Source of the DNA: Pseudomonas extremorientalis
GTDB taxonomy: Bacteria; Pseudomonadota; Gammaproteobacteria; Pseudomonadales; Pseudomonadaceae
DNA length: 64,000 bases
Assembly: GCF_001870465.1 (NCBI RefSeq)
Contig: NZ_MDGK01000031.1
Coordinates: 62,001 to 126,000, forward strand
Reading direction: 5' to 3'
Shown piece after piece: positions 44,341 through 53,957 of the stretch. The notes below the pieces were generated by a model that ran no database searches, was not told the origin of the DNA, and saw nothing but the letters and a program-made list of their open reading frames with translations. The translations under genes and the position numbers were made by a program. Within the stretch, counting starts at the first letter, position 1. The number at the start of each line of letters is the position of its first letter.

Positions 44341-46239
44341 ATGACCCAACCGATCCGCATCAAGGACCACGAGAAAGACGCACGTCTCGTACGCGCACGC
44401 GTGGTGTTTGGCGCGATCATGGTGGTGGCGTTGTTGGGCGTGCTGATCGCCCGTCTGTATTTCCTGCAGGTGATCCAGTACGACTATCACTCCACGCTGT
44501 CGGAAAACAACCGGGTGCATGTGCAGCCGATCCCGCCGACCCGTGGGCTGATTTTCGACCGTAATGGCGTGGTGGTGGCGGACAACCGGCCCAGCTTCAG
44601 CCTGAGCATGACCCGCGAGCGCTCTGGCGACTGGCAGCAGATCCTCGATGTGATCGTCGAGGTGCTGCAGCTGACGCCGGAAGACCGGGTGATCTTCGAG
44701 AAACGCATGAAGCAGGGGCGCCGGCCTTTCGAGCCGGTGCCGATCCTGTTCGAGCTGACCGAAGAGCAGATCGCGCGGATCGCGGTGAACCAGTTCCGCC
44801 TGCCGGGTGTGGAAGTGGTGGCGCAGTTGGTGCGGCATTACCCGCAGGGGCCGCACTTTGCTCACTCCGTCGGCTATATGGGGCGGATCAACGAGAAAGA
44901 GCTGAAAACCCTCGATCCGGTGAATTACAGCGGCACCCACCATATCGGCAAGACCGGCATCGAGCGTTTTTATGAGCCCGAGCTGCACGGCCAGGTGGGT
45001 TACGAGGAAGTCGAGACCAACGCCCGTGGCCGCGTGCTGCGGGTGCTCAAGCGCACCGACCCGGTACCGGGCAAGGACATCGTGCTGAGCCTGGACATCA
45101 AGTTGCAGGAAGCGGCTGAGATGGCCCTGGGCGGGCGTCGCGGCGCAGTGGTTGCCCTGGACCCCGCTACCGGTGAAGTCCTGGCGATGGTCAGCCAGCC
45201 GAGTTTCGACCCCAACCTGTTTGTGACCGGGATCAGCTTCAAGGCCTACGCCGAGTTGCGCGATTCCATTGATCGTCCGCTGTTCAATCGCGTGCTGCGC
45301 GGTCTGTACCCGCCGGGTTCGACCATCAAGCCGGCGGTGGCGATTGCCGGCCTGGACGCGGGTGTGGTTACCGCTTCCAGCCGCGTGTTCGACCCGGGCT
45401 ACTACATGCTGCCCAACTACGATCACAAATACCGTAACTGGAACCGCACCGGCGACGGCTTTGTCGACCTGGACACCGCAATCATGCGCTCCAACGACAC
45501 CTATTTTTACGACCTGGCCCATAAGCTCGGGATCGATCGCCTCTCTGCCTACATGGGCAAGTTCGGCCTCGGCCAGAAAGTCTCCCTGGACATGTTCGAA
45601 GAGTCCCCCGGCCTGATGCCGTCGCGGGAGTGGAAGCGCGCAACCCGCCGCCAGGCGTGGTTCCCGGGCGAAACTCTGATCCTCGGTATCGGCCAGGGCT
45701 ACATGCAGGCCACGCCGCTGCAACTGGCCCAGGCCACGGCGTTGGTCGCCAACAAAGGCATCTGGAACCGTCCGCACCTGGCCAAGACCATCGAGGGCGA
45801 GAAGCCTCTGGATGAAAACCCGATCCCGAACATCGTGCTGCGCGATCCGTCCGACTGGACCAAGGTCAACCATGGCATGCAGCAAGTGATGCACGGTGCA
45901 CGCGGCACCGCACGCAAGGCGGCCATTGGTGCGCAGTACCGCATTGCCGGCAAGAGCGGTACTGCCCAGGTGGTGGCGATCAAGCAGGGCGAAAAATACG
46001 ACCGCTCCAAGGTTCAGGAACGCCACCGCGACCACGCCTTGTTTGTCGGCTTTGCCCCGGCGGACGACCCGAAAATCGTGGTCGCGGTGATGGTCGAGAA
46101 CGGCGAGTCCGGCTCCGGCGTCGCGGCGCCCGTGGTGCGCCAGGTGATGGACGCCTGGCTGCTGGCCGACGACGGCAGGCTCAAGCCCGAATATGGCGGC
46201 CCCCCTTCAAGCACCGAGGTTACGGCCCGTGAAGAGTAA
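44341..46239 (+). CDS. mrdA: Penicillin-binding protein 2 (elongasome transpeptidase)
   Basis: 632 aa (pbpA in Pseudomonas naming). One N-terminal membrane helix (about 20-42), a dimerisation/pedestal domain (PTRGLIFDRNGVVVADN), then the transpeptidase with GSTIKP (catalytic Ser, Lys), SND and KSGTAQ motifs. Cross-links lateral wall peptidoglycan with RodA. The stop overlaps the rodA start by 11 bp. Confidence 0.96.
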   Translation: MTQPIRIKDHEKDARLVRARVVFGAIMVVALLGVLIARLYFLQVIQYDYHSTLSENNRVHVQPIPPTRGLIFDRNGVVVADNRPSFSLSMTRERSGDWQQILDVIVEVLQLTPEDRVIFEKRMKQGRRPFEPVPILFELTEEQIARIAVNQFRLPGVEVVAQLVRHYPQGPHFAHSVGYMGRINEKELKTLDPVNYSGTHHIGKTGIERFYEPELHGQVGYEEVETNARGRVLRVLKRTDPVPGKDIVLSLDIKLQEAAEMALGGRRGAVVALDPATGEVLAMVSQPSFDPNLFVTGISFKAYAELRDSIDRPLFNRVLRGLYPPGSTIKPAVAIAGLDAGVVTASSRVFDPGYYMLPNYDHKYRNWNRTGDGFVDLDTAIMRSNDTYFYDLAHKLGIDRLSAYMGKFGLGQKVSLDMFEESPGLMPSREWKRATRRQAWFPGETLILGIGQGYMQATPLQLAQATALVANKGIWNRPHLAKTIEGEKPLDENPIPNIVLRDPSDWTKVNHGMQQVMHGARGTARKAAIGAQYRIAGKSGTAQVVAIKQGEKYDRSKVQERHRDHALFVGFAPADDPKIVVAVMVENGESGSGVAAPVVRQVMDAWLLADDGRLKPEYGGPPSSTEVTAREE

Positions 46240-47374
46240 TTTTGACCGCATCCTCTCCAGTGAGGATGTGATGCGTCGCCGTGCGACGTTGCTGCAACGC
46301 ATGCACATTGATGGCCCGCTGCTGATCCTGCTGCTGACCCTGGCGGCCGGCAGCCTGTTCGTGCTGTATTCGGCCAGCGGCAAGAACTGGGACCTGCTGA
46401 TCAAGCAGGCGTCGTCGTTCGGCCTGGGCTTGTTGTCGATGGTGGTGATCGCCCAGCTCGAGCCGCGTTTCATGGCGCGCTGGGTGCCGTTGGGCTACGT
46501 CGCCGGGGTGTTGTTGCTGGTGGTGGTCGACGTGATGGGCCACAACGCCATGGGTGCGACCCGCTGGATCAACATCCCGGGGGTGATTCGCTTCCAACCG
46601 TCGGAATTCATGAAGATCCTGATGCCCGCGACCATTGCCTGGTACCTGTCCAAGCGCACCTTGCCGCCGCAGCTCAAACATGTGGGCATCAGCCTGATCC
46701 TGATTGGCGTGCCGTTCATCCTGATCGTGCGCCAACCCGACCTCGGCACCTCGCTGCTGATCCTGGCGGGTGGCGCGTTCGTGCTGTTCATGGGCGGCTT
46801 GCGCTGGCGCTGGATCCTCAGCGTGCTTGCCGCTGCCGTGCCGGTGGCCGTGGCCATGTGGTTCTTCTTTATGCACGACTACCAGAAGCAGCGGATCCTC
46901 ACGTTCCTCGACCCGGAAAGCGATCCGCTGGGTACCGGCTGGAACATCATCCAGTCGAAGGCCGCCATCGGCTCCGGCGGGGTATTTGGTAAGGGTTGGT
47001 TACTGGGCACCCAGTCGCACCTGGACTTTTTGCCCGAGAGCCACACCGACTTCATTATTGCGGTGATGGGCGAAGAGTTCGGCCTGGTGGGCATTTGCGC
47101 GCTGTTGCTGATCTATCTGCTGTTGATTGGTCGCGGCCTGGTGATCACCGCGCAGGCGCAGACGCTGTTCGGCAAATTGCTCGCCGGCGCCCTGACCATG
47201 ACTTTTTTTGTTTACGTTTTCGTCAACATCGGTATGGTCAGTGGCCTGTTGCCGGTGGTTGGGGTGCCGTTGCCATTCATTAGCTACGGCGGAACTTCGC
47301 TGGTGACATTGCTGTCAGCGTTTGGGGTTTTGATGTCGATTCATACGCATCGCAAATGGATCGCACAGGTTTGA
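46229..47374 (+). CDS. rodA: Rod-shape peptidoglycan glycosyltransferase RodA
   Basis: 381 aa, SEDS family with about ten membrane helices. GTG at 46229 inside the mrdA end gives MKSNFDRILSSEDV. Seen: WINIPGVIRFQPSEFMKI (catalytic Asp region), QPDLGTSLLILAGG, GTGWNIIQSKAAIGSGG, HTDFIIAVMGEEFG and PLPFISYGGTSLV. Polymerises glycan strands with PBP2. Confidence 0.96.
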   Translation: MKSNFDRILSSEDVMRRRATLLQRMHIDGPLLILLLTLAAGSLFVLYSASGKNWDLLIKQASSFGLGLLSMVVIAQLEPRFMARWVPLGYVAGVLLLVVVDVMGHNAMGATRWINIPGVIRFQPSEFMKILMPATIAWYLSKRTLPPQLKHVGISLILIGVPFILIVRQPDLGTSLLILAGGAFVLFMGGLRWRWILSVLAAAVPVAVAMWFFFMHDYQKQRILTFLDPESDPLGTGWNIIQSKAAIGSGGVFGKGWLLGTQSHLDFLPESHTDFIIAVMGEEFGLVGICALLLIYLLLIGRGLVITAQAQTLFGKLLAGALTMTFFVYVFVNIGMVSGLLPVVGVPLPFISYGGTSLVTLLSAFGVLMSIHTHRKWIAQV

Positions 47375-47385
47375 ATAAGGTGAAG

Positions 47386-48402
47386 ATGTCAATGCAAGTA
47401 ATGCGCGGCTGGGCGACTCGGCACGCGTCCTGGATGGGCCTGATTGGGCTGCTGGGCGCAACGCAGGAGGCGCAGGCCGGTGACTATGATGGTTCACCCC
47501 AGGTCGCCGAATTTGTCGGTGAGATGACCCGCGACTATGGTTTCGCCGGTGAACAGCTGATGGGCGTGTTCCGCGAAGCCCAGAAAAAGCAGGCGATCCT
47601 CGACGCCATCTCGCGCCCCGCCGAACGTGTGAAGCAGTGGAAGGAATATCGCCCGATGTTCCTCACCGACGCCCGCGTGGCCCGTGGTGTGGACTTCTGG
47701 CGCCAGCACGAGGCCGTGCTGGCCCGCGCCGAGCAGGAGTACGGCGTGCCGGCCCAGGTCATCGTTGCGATCATTGGCATTGAAACCTTCTACGGGCGCA
47801 ATACCGGCAGCTATCGGGTGATCGACGCCTTGTCGACCCTGGGCTTCGATTATCCGCCCCGCGCCGAGTTCTTCCGCAAGGAACTGCGCGAATTCCTGCT
47901 GCTGGCCCGCGAAGAGCAGGTCGACCCGCTGAGCCTCAAAGGTTCCTATGCCGGTGCGATGGGCTTGCCGCAGTTCATGCCGAGCAGCTTCCGCGCCTAT
48001 GCAGTGGACTTCGACGGCGACGGGCATATCAATATCTGGAGCAACCCCGACGACGCCGTCGGCAGCGTGGCCAGCTACTTCAAGCGCCATGGCTGGGTCG
48101 CCGGCGAGCCGGTGGTGATCCGCGCCGATGTCAGTGGGGACCGCGTCGATGAAGGTCTGACTCAGGGCATCGAGCCGGCCAAGACGGTCGGGGAGTTGCG
48201 GGCGCTGGGCTGGTCGAGTCAGAATGCGCTGCCTGACGATATGCCGGTCACGGCATTCCGCCTTGAGGGCGAAAACGGCCCGGAATACTGGATGGGCCTG
48301 AAGAATTTCTACGCAATCACGCGTTATAACCGCAGTGTGATGTACGCCATGGCCGTGCATCAGCTGTCAGACATGCTGGTCCAAGCACGGGGCACTAAGT
48401 AA
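47386..48402 (+). CDS. mltB: Lytic murein transglycosylase B
   Basis: 338 aa. Signal-like N-terminus ending at EAQA, so a soluble rather than lipoprotein form (SltB-type). The catalytic Glu is in VAIIGIETFYGRNTGSYRVIDALSTLGFDYP, with GAMGLPQFMPSSFRAYAVDFDGDG downstream. Cleaves the glycan with 1,6-anhydro formation. The start at MSMQVMRG is chosen because it follows rodA by 11 bp. TAATG overlap with rlpA. Confidence 0.93.
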   Translation: MSMQVMRGWATRHASWMGLIGLLGATQEAQAGDYDGSPQVAEFVGEMTRDYGFAGEQLMGVFREAQKKQAILDAISRPAERVKQWKEYRPMFLTDARVARGVDFWRQHEAVLARAEQEYGVPAQVIVAIIGIETFYGRNTGSYRVIDALSTLGFDYPPRAEFFRKELREFLLLAREEQVDPLSLKGSYAGAMGLPQFMPSSFRAYAVDFDGDGHINIWSNPDDAVGSVASYFKRHGWVAGEPVVIRADVSGDRVDEGLTQGIEPAKTVGELRALGWSSQNALPDDMPVTAFRLEGENGPEYWMGLKNFYAITRYNRSVMYAMAVHQLSDMLVQARGTK

Positions 48403-49400
48403 TGCGGGCATCGCCGTTCAATCAACCGCTCAAGCTGGTGGCGTTCGTCGCGTTGTCCCTGCTGGTCGTCAGTTGCTCCACCAGCCGCGGTCCGGCGCAG
48501 AAGTCCGGGGGCACCGCAGTTCGTTCCCAGCCGGGCCTGGACATCAACCGTGCGCACAAAGACGGCGCGCCGTGGTGGGATGTCGATGTGTCGAAGATCC
48601 CGGACGCCACGCCCACCCTGCACACCGGTGCCTACAAGGCCAACCCGTACACCGTGCTGGGCAAGACCTATTTCCCGTTGCAGGACTCCAAGACCTACGT
48701 GCAATCGGGCACGGCGTCCTGGTACGGCACCAAGTTCCATGGCCAGAACACTGCCAACGGCGAAGTGTATGACCTGTATGGCATGAGTGCGGCGCACAAG
48801 ACCCTGCCGCTGCCGAGCTATGTGCGGGTGACCAACCTGGACAACAACCGCACGGTGATCCTGCGCGTCAACGACCGTGGCCCGTTTTACTCGGACCGTA
48901 TCATCGACCTGTCCTACGCCGCCGCCAAGAAACTCGGCTACGCCGAAACCGGCACTGCGCGGGTCAAGGTCGAAGGCATCGACCCGGCGCAGTACTGGGC
49001 CCAGCGCGGCAAGCCGGCGCCGTTGATGCTCAACGAGCCGCAGACACCACAACCGCAAATTACCGCATCGGCCGGCAAGGTCGAGCAGTGGACACCGCCG
49101 CCACAGCAGCACGCCCCGGACACCGTGGCTGTGCCGCAGGCTGCCCAGGGCGCGTCGCTGGCTGGCGGCCAATACTTGCAGGTGGGCGCTTTCGCCAACC
49201 CGGATGCGGCAGAACTGTTAAGGTCCAAGCTCAGCAGCATGGTCAACGCGCCGGTCTTCATCAGTTCCATCGTGCGTAACCAGCAGACATTGCACCGTGT
49301 GCGCATGGGCCCGATCGGCTCGCCGAGCGAAGTGGCGCAAGTGCAGAACAGCGTGCGCCTGGCCAACCTGGGGCAACCCAGCGTGGTCACCGCTGAATAA
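48402..49400 (+). CDS. rlpA: Septal-ring lytic transglycosylase RlpA
   Basis: 332 aa lipoprotein (lipobox VVSC, Cys 25). Double-psi beta-barrel: QSGTASWYGTKFHGQNTANGEVYDLYGMSAAHKTLPLPSYVRVTN and RVNDRGPFYSDRIIDLSYAAAKKLGY with the catalytic Asp/Glu. Then a Pro-rich linker and a C-terminal SPOR domain (about 255-332) that binds denuded glycan at the septum. In Pseudomonas RlpA is a true transglycosylase for stemless glycan. Confidence 0.95.
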   Translation: MRASPFNQPLKLVAFVALSLLVVSCSTSRGPAQKSGGTAVRSQPGLDINRAHKDGAPWWDVDVSKIPDATPTLHTGAYKANPYTVLGKTYFPLQDSKTYVQSGTASWYGTKFHGQNTANGEVYDLYGMSAAHKTLPLPSYVRVTNLDNNRTVILRVNDRGPFYSDRIIDLSYAAAKKLGYAETGTARVKVEGIDPAQYWAQRGKPAPLMLNEPQTPQPQITASAGKVEQWTPPPQQHAPDTVAVPQAAQGASLAGGQYLQVGAFANPDAAELLRSKLSSMVNAPVFISSIVRNQQTLHRVRMGPIGSPSEVAQVQNSVRLANLGQPSVVTAE

Positions 49401-49536
49401 ACAGAATTGATGGTTCTGGCCCGTGTGCGGGGCAGGGCTGTGGTTGTTGGCTCGTTGAACAATAAAAACCCGGGGGCAAGGGGTGAGCGGGCAACCGAAC
49501 ACGTGACAGTCTGGTAGCGGGCTGTCTGAATAAGTT

Positions 49537-49552
49537 TTGCCCGCGAGGGCAA
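49537..49552 (+). other. GNRA-loop hairpin in the dacA leader
   Basis: TTGCCC-GCGA-GGGCAA, a 6-bp stem closed by a GCGA tetraloop, 28 bp upstream of the dacA ATG in a 179-bp gap. No T-tract. A leader structure or mRNA stabiliser is possible. Confidence 0.4.
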
Positions 49553-49579
49553 GTTTCCATAAGCAATTTCGAGAGACGG

Positions 49580-50737
49580 ATGAACATCACCACCTTAGCC
49601 AAACGCACGTGCCTGCTTCTTTCGCTGATCATCACCCCGGCCGCCTGGGCGGTTGAAATGGTGCCGGCTTCCCCGCAACTGGCTGCCAAGGCCTGGGTCC
49701 TCATGGATGCCGCCAGCGGCAACGTGCTGGTCGAGAACAACGGTGACCAGCGCCTGCCACCGGCCAGCCTGACCAAACTGATGACCGCCTACATCGCGAC
49801 CCTGGAAATCCGTCGCGGCCAGATCGGCGAGAACGACCCGGTTACCGTCAGTGAAAACGCCTGGCGTACCGGCGGTTCGCGGATGTTCATCAAGGTGGGT
49901 TCGCAGGTGACTGTGAGCGACCTGCTGCACGGCATCATCATCCAGTCCGGTAACGACGCCAGCGTCGCCCTGGCCGAGCACATCGCCGGCAGCGAAGACG
50001 CGTTCGCCGACATGATGAACAAAACCGTGGCCGACCTGGGCATGACCAACAGCCACTTCATGAACCCGACCGGCCTGCCGAACCCGGAGCACTACTCGTC
50101 GGCGCACGACATGGCGATCCTGGCGCGCGCGATCATTCGTGTCGACCCGGTGCACTACGCGATCTACTCCCAGAAGGAGTTCTTCTGGAACAACATCAAG
50201 CAGCCTAACCGCAACCTGCTGCTGTGGCGCGACAAGACCGTCGACGGTCTGAAAACCGGCCACACCGAAGAAGCCGGCTACTGCATGGTGTCGTCCGCTG
50301 TGCGCGACGGCCAACGCCTGATCGCCGTAGTCTTCGGCACCAACAGCGAGCAGGCCCGTGCGGCCGAGACGCAGAAACTGCTGACCTACGGTTTCCGTTT
50401 CTTCGAAACCCAGACCTTCTACCAGAAGGGTACTGAGCTGGCGACCGCGCCGGTGTGGAAGGGCGCTACCTCCCAAGTCAAGGCCGGCCTGGCTGAAGAC
50501 CTGACCCTGACCATGCCTAAAGGCCAGCTGAAGAAGCTGGCTGCCAGCATGACCATGAACCCGCAACTGGTTGCGCCCATCGCCAAGGGCGACGTGATCG
50601 GTAAAGTCGAAGTGAAGCTGGACGACAAGGTGGTGCACAGCGCCGACCTGATCGCCCTGGACGCCGTCGACGAAGGTGGTATCTTCCGCCGCGTGTGGGA
50701 TAGCATCCGTCTATTCTTCTACAGCCTGTTCAACTGA
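49580..50737 (+). CDS. dacA: D-alanyl-D-alanine carboxypeptidase (PBP5/6)
   Basis: 385 aa (dacC in P. aeruginosa). Signal peptide ending at AWA (about 24). SxxK motif PASLTKL (Ser63, Lys66), SGNDAS, and KTGHTEEAGYC. The C-terminal domain ends in an amphipathic helix (IFRRVWDSIRLFFYSLFN) that docks on the inner membrane. Trims pentapeptides. Followed by a hairpin terminator. Confidence 0.96.
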   Translation: MNITTLAKRTCLLLSLIITPAAWAVEMVPASPQLAAKAWVLMDAASGNVLVENNGDQRLPPASLTKLMTAYIATLEIRRGQIGENDPVTVSENAWRTGGSRMFIKVGSQVTVSDLLHGIIIQSGNDASVALAEHIAGSEDAFADMMNKTVADLGMTNSHFMNPTGLPNPEHYSSAHDMAILARAIIRVDPVHYAIYSQKEFFWNNIKQPNRNLLLWRDKTVDGLKTGHTEEAGYCMVSSAVRDGQRLIAVVFGTNSEQARAAETQKLLTYGFRFFETQTFYQKGTELATAPVWKGATSQVKAGLAEDLTLTMPKGQLKKLAASMTMNPQLVAPIAKGDVIGKVEVKLDDKVVHSADLIALDAVDEGGIFRRVWDSIRLFFYSLFN

Positions 50738-50751
50738 TTGTGTGCACCTGC

Positions 50752-50782
50752 AAAGCCCCGTGTTGATCCGACGCGGGGCTTT
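50752..50782 (+). terminator. Terminator-like hairpin after dacA
   Basis: AAAGCCCCG / CGGGGCTTT, 9-bp stem with a 13-nt loop and only three Ts after it. Lies between dacA and ybeD; likely partial termination. Confidence 0.65.
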
Positions 50783-50821
50783 GCCCGTCGCCACGGCTTA
50801 CGCTTACGAGGCCGTTACGCC

Positions 50822-51103
50822 ATGACCGATAAAGAAGCAGAAGTAAAGGCGCCCAAGATCGAATTCCCAGTGACGGATTATCCCGTCAAGGTGATCAGCG
50901 ATACCGGCGTGGGCCGTAAGGACACGATTCTCGCGATCGTTCGCAAATACGCGACGATCAATGACAACCGCGTGGACGAGCGTCAAAGCTCCACCGGCAA
51001 ATACACCACGATCCAGTTGCACATCGTTGCGACGGATCAGGACCAGCTCTACAACATCAACAGCGAACTGCGGGCCACCGGCTTCGTGCACATGGTGCTG
51101 TGA
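50822..51103 (+). CDS. ybeD: YbeD-like DUF493 protein
   Basis: 93 aa. Ferredoxin-like ACT/regulatory fold: [19 protein letters not shown] and [33 protein letters not shown]. Always next to lipB in gammaproteobacteria, hence a proposed link to lipoate metabolism. Coupled to lipB by TGATG. Confidence 0.94.
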   Translation: MTDKEAEVKAPKIEFPVTDYPVKVISDTGVGRKDTILAIVRKYATINDNRVDERQSSTGKYTTIQLHIVATDQDQLYNINSELRATGFVHMVL

Positions 51104-51750
51104 TGTCACAGGTTCTGGGCTTTCGCGAGCTCGGCCGGATGGACTACGAGCCCGTCTGGCACGCCATGCAGCGCTTCACTAATGAGCGCGGCACGTCGGC
51201 CCCCGATGAGATCTGGCTGGTGGAACACCCGCCCGTGTTCACCCAGGGCCAGGCCGGCAAGGCCGAACATCTGCTGCTGCCGGGGGAAATTCCGGTGGTG
51301 CAGGTCGACCGAGGTGGCCAAGTGACTTACCATGGGCCCGGCCAACTCGTGGCTTATTTGCTGCTGGATGTGCGCAAGCTGGGGTTTGGCGTGCGCGACC
51401 TGGTCAGCCGCATGGAGGCTTGCCTGATCGAGCTGCTGGCCAGTTACGGAGTGACTGCTGCGGCCAAGCCGGATGCGCCGGGTGTGTACGTTGACGGCGC
51501 GAAGATCGCCTCCCTGGGGCTGCGGATCCGCCACGGTTGCTCTTTTCATGGCCTGGCCCTGAACGTGGACATGGACCTGGCACCGTTCCGGCGGATCAAC
51601 CCGTGTGGCTATGCCGGGTTGGCGATGACGCAACTGAGCGACCACGCCACACCGATTAAATTTGCCGAGGTAAGTGCCCGGCTGCGTGCGCAGCTCGTCA
51701 AACACCTCGACTATGCTGAGCAGACGACCCTTACGGGCGGAATCGACTGA
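51103..51750 (+). CDS. lipB: Octanoyl-[ACP]:protein octanoyltransferase
   Basis: 215 aa. Transfers octanoyl from ACP to lipoyl domains. [39 protein letters not shown] (catalytic Lys/His region) and [32 protein letters not shown] with HPCG-like NPCGYAG. An upstream GTG is possible, but ATG in TGATG is preferred. Confidence 0.96.
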   Translation: MSQVLGFRELGRMDYEPVWHAMQRFTNERGTSAPDEIWLVEHPPVFTQGQAGKAEHLLLPGEIPVVQVDRGGQVTYHGPGQLVAYLLLDVRKLGFGVRDLVSRMEACLIELLASYGVTAAAKPDAPGVYVDGAKIASLGLRIRHGCSFHGLALNVDMDLAPFRRINPCGYAGLAMTQLSDHATPIKFAEVSARLRAQLVKHLDYAEQTTLTGGID

Positions 51751-51752
51751 TT

Positions 51753-52778
51753 ATGACTACTGATGCAGTGCAAACCATGATCCCGACGGTGGACGTTACC
51801 GAACGCCCAGCCCCGGTCCCGCGTGCCAAGGTAGAAGCCGGCGTCAAGCTGCGCGGCGCCGAGAAGGTTGCACGCATCCCGGTGAAGATCATTCCGACCA
51901 CCGAACTGCCGAAGAAACCCGACTGGATCCGCGTGCGCATCCCGGTTTCGCCGGAAGTCGACCGTATCAAGGCGCTGCTGCGCAAACACAAGCTGCACAG
52001 CGTCTGCGAAGAGGCCTCCTGCCCGAACCTGGGCGAGTGCTTCTCCGGCGGCACCGCCACCTTCATGATCATGGGTGACATCTGCACCCGTCGTTGCCCG
52101 TTCTGCGACGTTGGCCACGGCCGTCCGAAGCCACTGGACGTCAACGAGCCGGAAAGCCTGGCCATCGCCATCGCCGACCTGCGCCTCAAGTACGTGGTGA
52201 TCACCTCGGTAGACCGCGACGACCTGCGTGACGGCGGTGCGCAGCACTTTGCCGACTGCATCCGCGAAATCCGCAAGCTGTCGCCGAACGTGATGCTCGA
52301 AACCCTGGTGCCGGACTACCGCGGTCGCATGGACGTGGCGCTGGAAATCACCGCAGCCGAGCCGCCGGATGTGTTCAACCACAACCTGGAAACCGTGCCA
52401 CGCCTGTACAAGGCCGCGCGTCCGGGTTCGGACTACCAGTGGTCGCTGACCCTGCTGCAGAAATTCAAGCAGATGATGCCGCACATCCCGACCAAGTCCG
52501 GCTTGATGCTGGGCCTGGGCGAGACCGACGAAGAAGTCATCGAAGTCATGAAGCGCATGCGCGAACACGACATCGACATGCTGACCCTCGGCCAGTACCT
52601 CCAACCGTCCCGCAGCCACTTGCCGGTGCAGCGTTTCGTGCACCCGGACACCTTCGCCTGGTTCGCCGAGGAAGGCTACAAGATGGGCTTCAAGAACGTG
52701 GCGTCTGGCCCGCTGGTGCGTTCTTCGTACCATGCGGACGAGCAGGCCAAGCTGGTCAAGGCAAGCCTGGTTTCCTGA
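51753..52778 (+). CDS. lipA: Lipoyl synthase
   Basis: 341 aa. Radical SAM enzyme inserting two sulfurs into octanoyl chains. Auxiliary cluster ligands [12 protein letters not shown], radical [14 protein letters not shown], and the C-terminal RSSYHA serine ligand all visible. About 60 N-terminal residues precede the conserved core. Follows lipB by 2 bp and ends the run. Confidence 0.97.
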   Translation: MTTDAVQTMIPTVDVTERPAPVPRAKVEAGVKLRGAEKVARIPVKIIPTTELPKKPDWIRVRIPVSPEVDRIKALLRKHKLHSVCEEASCPNLGECFSGGTATFMIMGDICTRRCPFCDVGHGRPKPLDVNEPESLAIAIADLRLKYVVITSVDRDDLRDGGAQHFADCIREIRKLSPNVMLETLVPDYRGRMDVALEITAAEPPDVFNHNLETVPRLYKAARPGSDYQWSLTLLQKFKQMMPHIPTKSGLMLGLGETDEEVIEVMKRMREHDIDMLTLGQYLQPSRSHLPVQRFVHPDTFAWFAEEGYKMGFKNVASGPLVRSSYHADEQAKLVKASLVS

Positions 52779-52807
52779 TAGCGCTGTGAGCGGCACCGCA
52801 GGTTAAT

Positions 52808-52894
52808 GTGGGAGGGGGCTTGCCCCCGATAGCGGACTGTCAGTCAGCACTTCTGATACTGATACACCGCCATCGGGGACAAGCCCCCTCCCAC
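52808..52894. repeat. REPIN between lipA and ldcA
   Basis: GTGGGAGGGGGCTTGCCCCC and CGGGGACAAGCCCCCTCCCAC in inverted orientation around a 40-bp centre with CTGTCAGTCA...TGATACTGA. Same architecture and near-identical centre as the copy at 22558-22643. Acts at least as a large hairpin after lipA. Confidence 0.92.
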
Positions 52895-52926
52895 AGTTGT
52901 TTCGCGTTAGCCAAGGAGAGTCGTGG

Positions 52927-53847
52927 ATGACCGCTGCAGTACCTGCCCTCCGTAGCGAAGGCACCATCGCCCTGATCGCCCCCGCCGGCCCCGCCACCCT
53001 GGACGTTGAAAGAGCCGGCCAATGGATGCGCACCCGCGGCTACGACCTGCGCATCTTCCCGGGTGTCTATGAACGCGACGGCTACCTCGCCGGCGGCGAT
53101 AAAACCCGCCTCAACGACCTGCACAAAGCTTTCGCCGACCCTGAAATCGACGCCATCTTCTGCCTGCGTGGCGGCTACGGCACGCCGCGCCTGCTCGATA
53201 GCCTGGACTTCGACCTGCTACGCGCCAATGCCAAACCCTTCGTGGGTTACAGCGACATCACCGCGCTGCACCTGGCAATCAGCCGTTACGCCGGCTTCGT
53301 GACCTTCCATGGGCCGATGCTCAACGCCGATCTCTTGGGCGACAAGCAACCACCTACCGAGTCTTCATTGTTCAGCATGCTGCGCGGCCAGTTGGGCGCT
53401 GGTAGCGAGTTAATGCACCCCGTGGCGTACCCGCTGACCACAATCGAGCCTGGCATTGCCTGTGGACGCTTGCTGGGTGGCAATCTGTCGATGATCGCGG
53501 CAGTCATGGGCACATCCTTTGAGATCGACGCAGATGGCATCATCCTGTTGATCGAGGACGTCAACGAGCCGATCTACCGTATCGACCGCCTGCTGACGCA
53601 CCTGCGCCTGGCGGGCAAGCTGGAGCAGGTCGCCGGCGTGCTGGTAGGGGACGTGGCGGGTGTAGATCAGGGTGCGCTGGAGCGCTTGCTCAAGCAGACC
53701 TTCGAGCCATTGCGCATCCCGGTGTTGTCCGGTTGGCGCAGTGGGCATTGCGACCCGAACCTGACGTTGCCGATGGGCGCATTGGTGCGGTTGGATGCGG
53801 GGGAGCAGCGGGTGGTGTTGGAGCAGGATGTAGTGCTCAAAGCCTGA
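52927..53847 (+). CDS. ldcA: LD-carboxypeptidase (S66 family)
   Basis: 306 aa. Cleaves the terminal D-Ala from murein tetrapeptides during recycling. GTIALIAPAGPA at the start, FCLRGGYGTPRLLDSLDFDLL and GYSDITALHLAI with the nucleophilic Ser, LIEDVNEPIYRIDRLLTHL (Glu) and WRSGHCDPNLTLPMG (His). Together with mpl it points to complete murein peptide recycling. Start from the preceding AGGAGAGTCGTGG. Confidence 0.93.
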   Translation: MTAAVPALRSEGTIALIAPAGPATLDVERAGQWMRTRGYDLRIFPGVYERDGYLAGGDKTRLNDLHKAFADPEIDAIFCLRGGYGTPRLLDSLDFDLLRANAKPFVGYSDITALHLAISRYAGFVTFHGPMLNADLLGDKQPPTESSLFSMLRGQLGAGSELMHPVAYPLTTIEPGIACGRLLGGNLSMIAAVMGTSFEIDADGIILLIEDVNEPIYRIDRLLTHLRLAGKLEQVAGVLVGDVAGVDQGALERLLKQTFEPLRIPVLSGWRSGHCDPNLTLPMGALVRLDAGEQRVVLEQDVVLKA

Positions 53848-53870
53848 GTTTTTGTGGCCTGTCAGGCGTC

Positions 53871-53934
53871 ATCGGGGCAAGCCCCCTCCCACAATGGAAT
53901 GCTGTTGGAATGTGGGAGGGGGCTTGCCCCCGAT
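53871..53934. repeat. Short REP pair (inverted) after ldcA
   Basis: ATCGGGGCAAGCCCCCTCCCAC then GTGGGAGGGGGCTTGCCCCCGAT with a 19-bp spacer. The two REPs face the other way round relative to the long REPINs (tails inward). Lies between convergent genes ldcA and the transglycosylase gene. Confidence 0.9.
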
Positions 53935-53957
53935 AGCGATAGCCGCCATAGGCAGAT

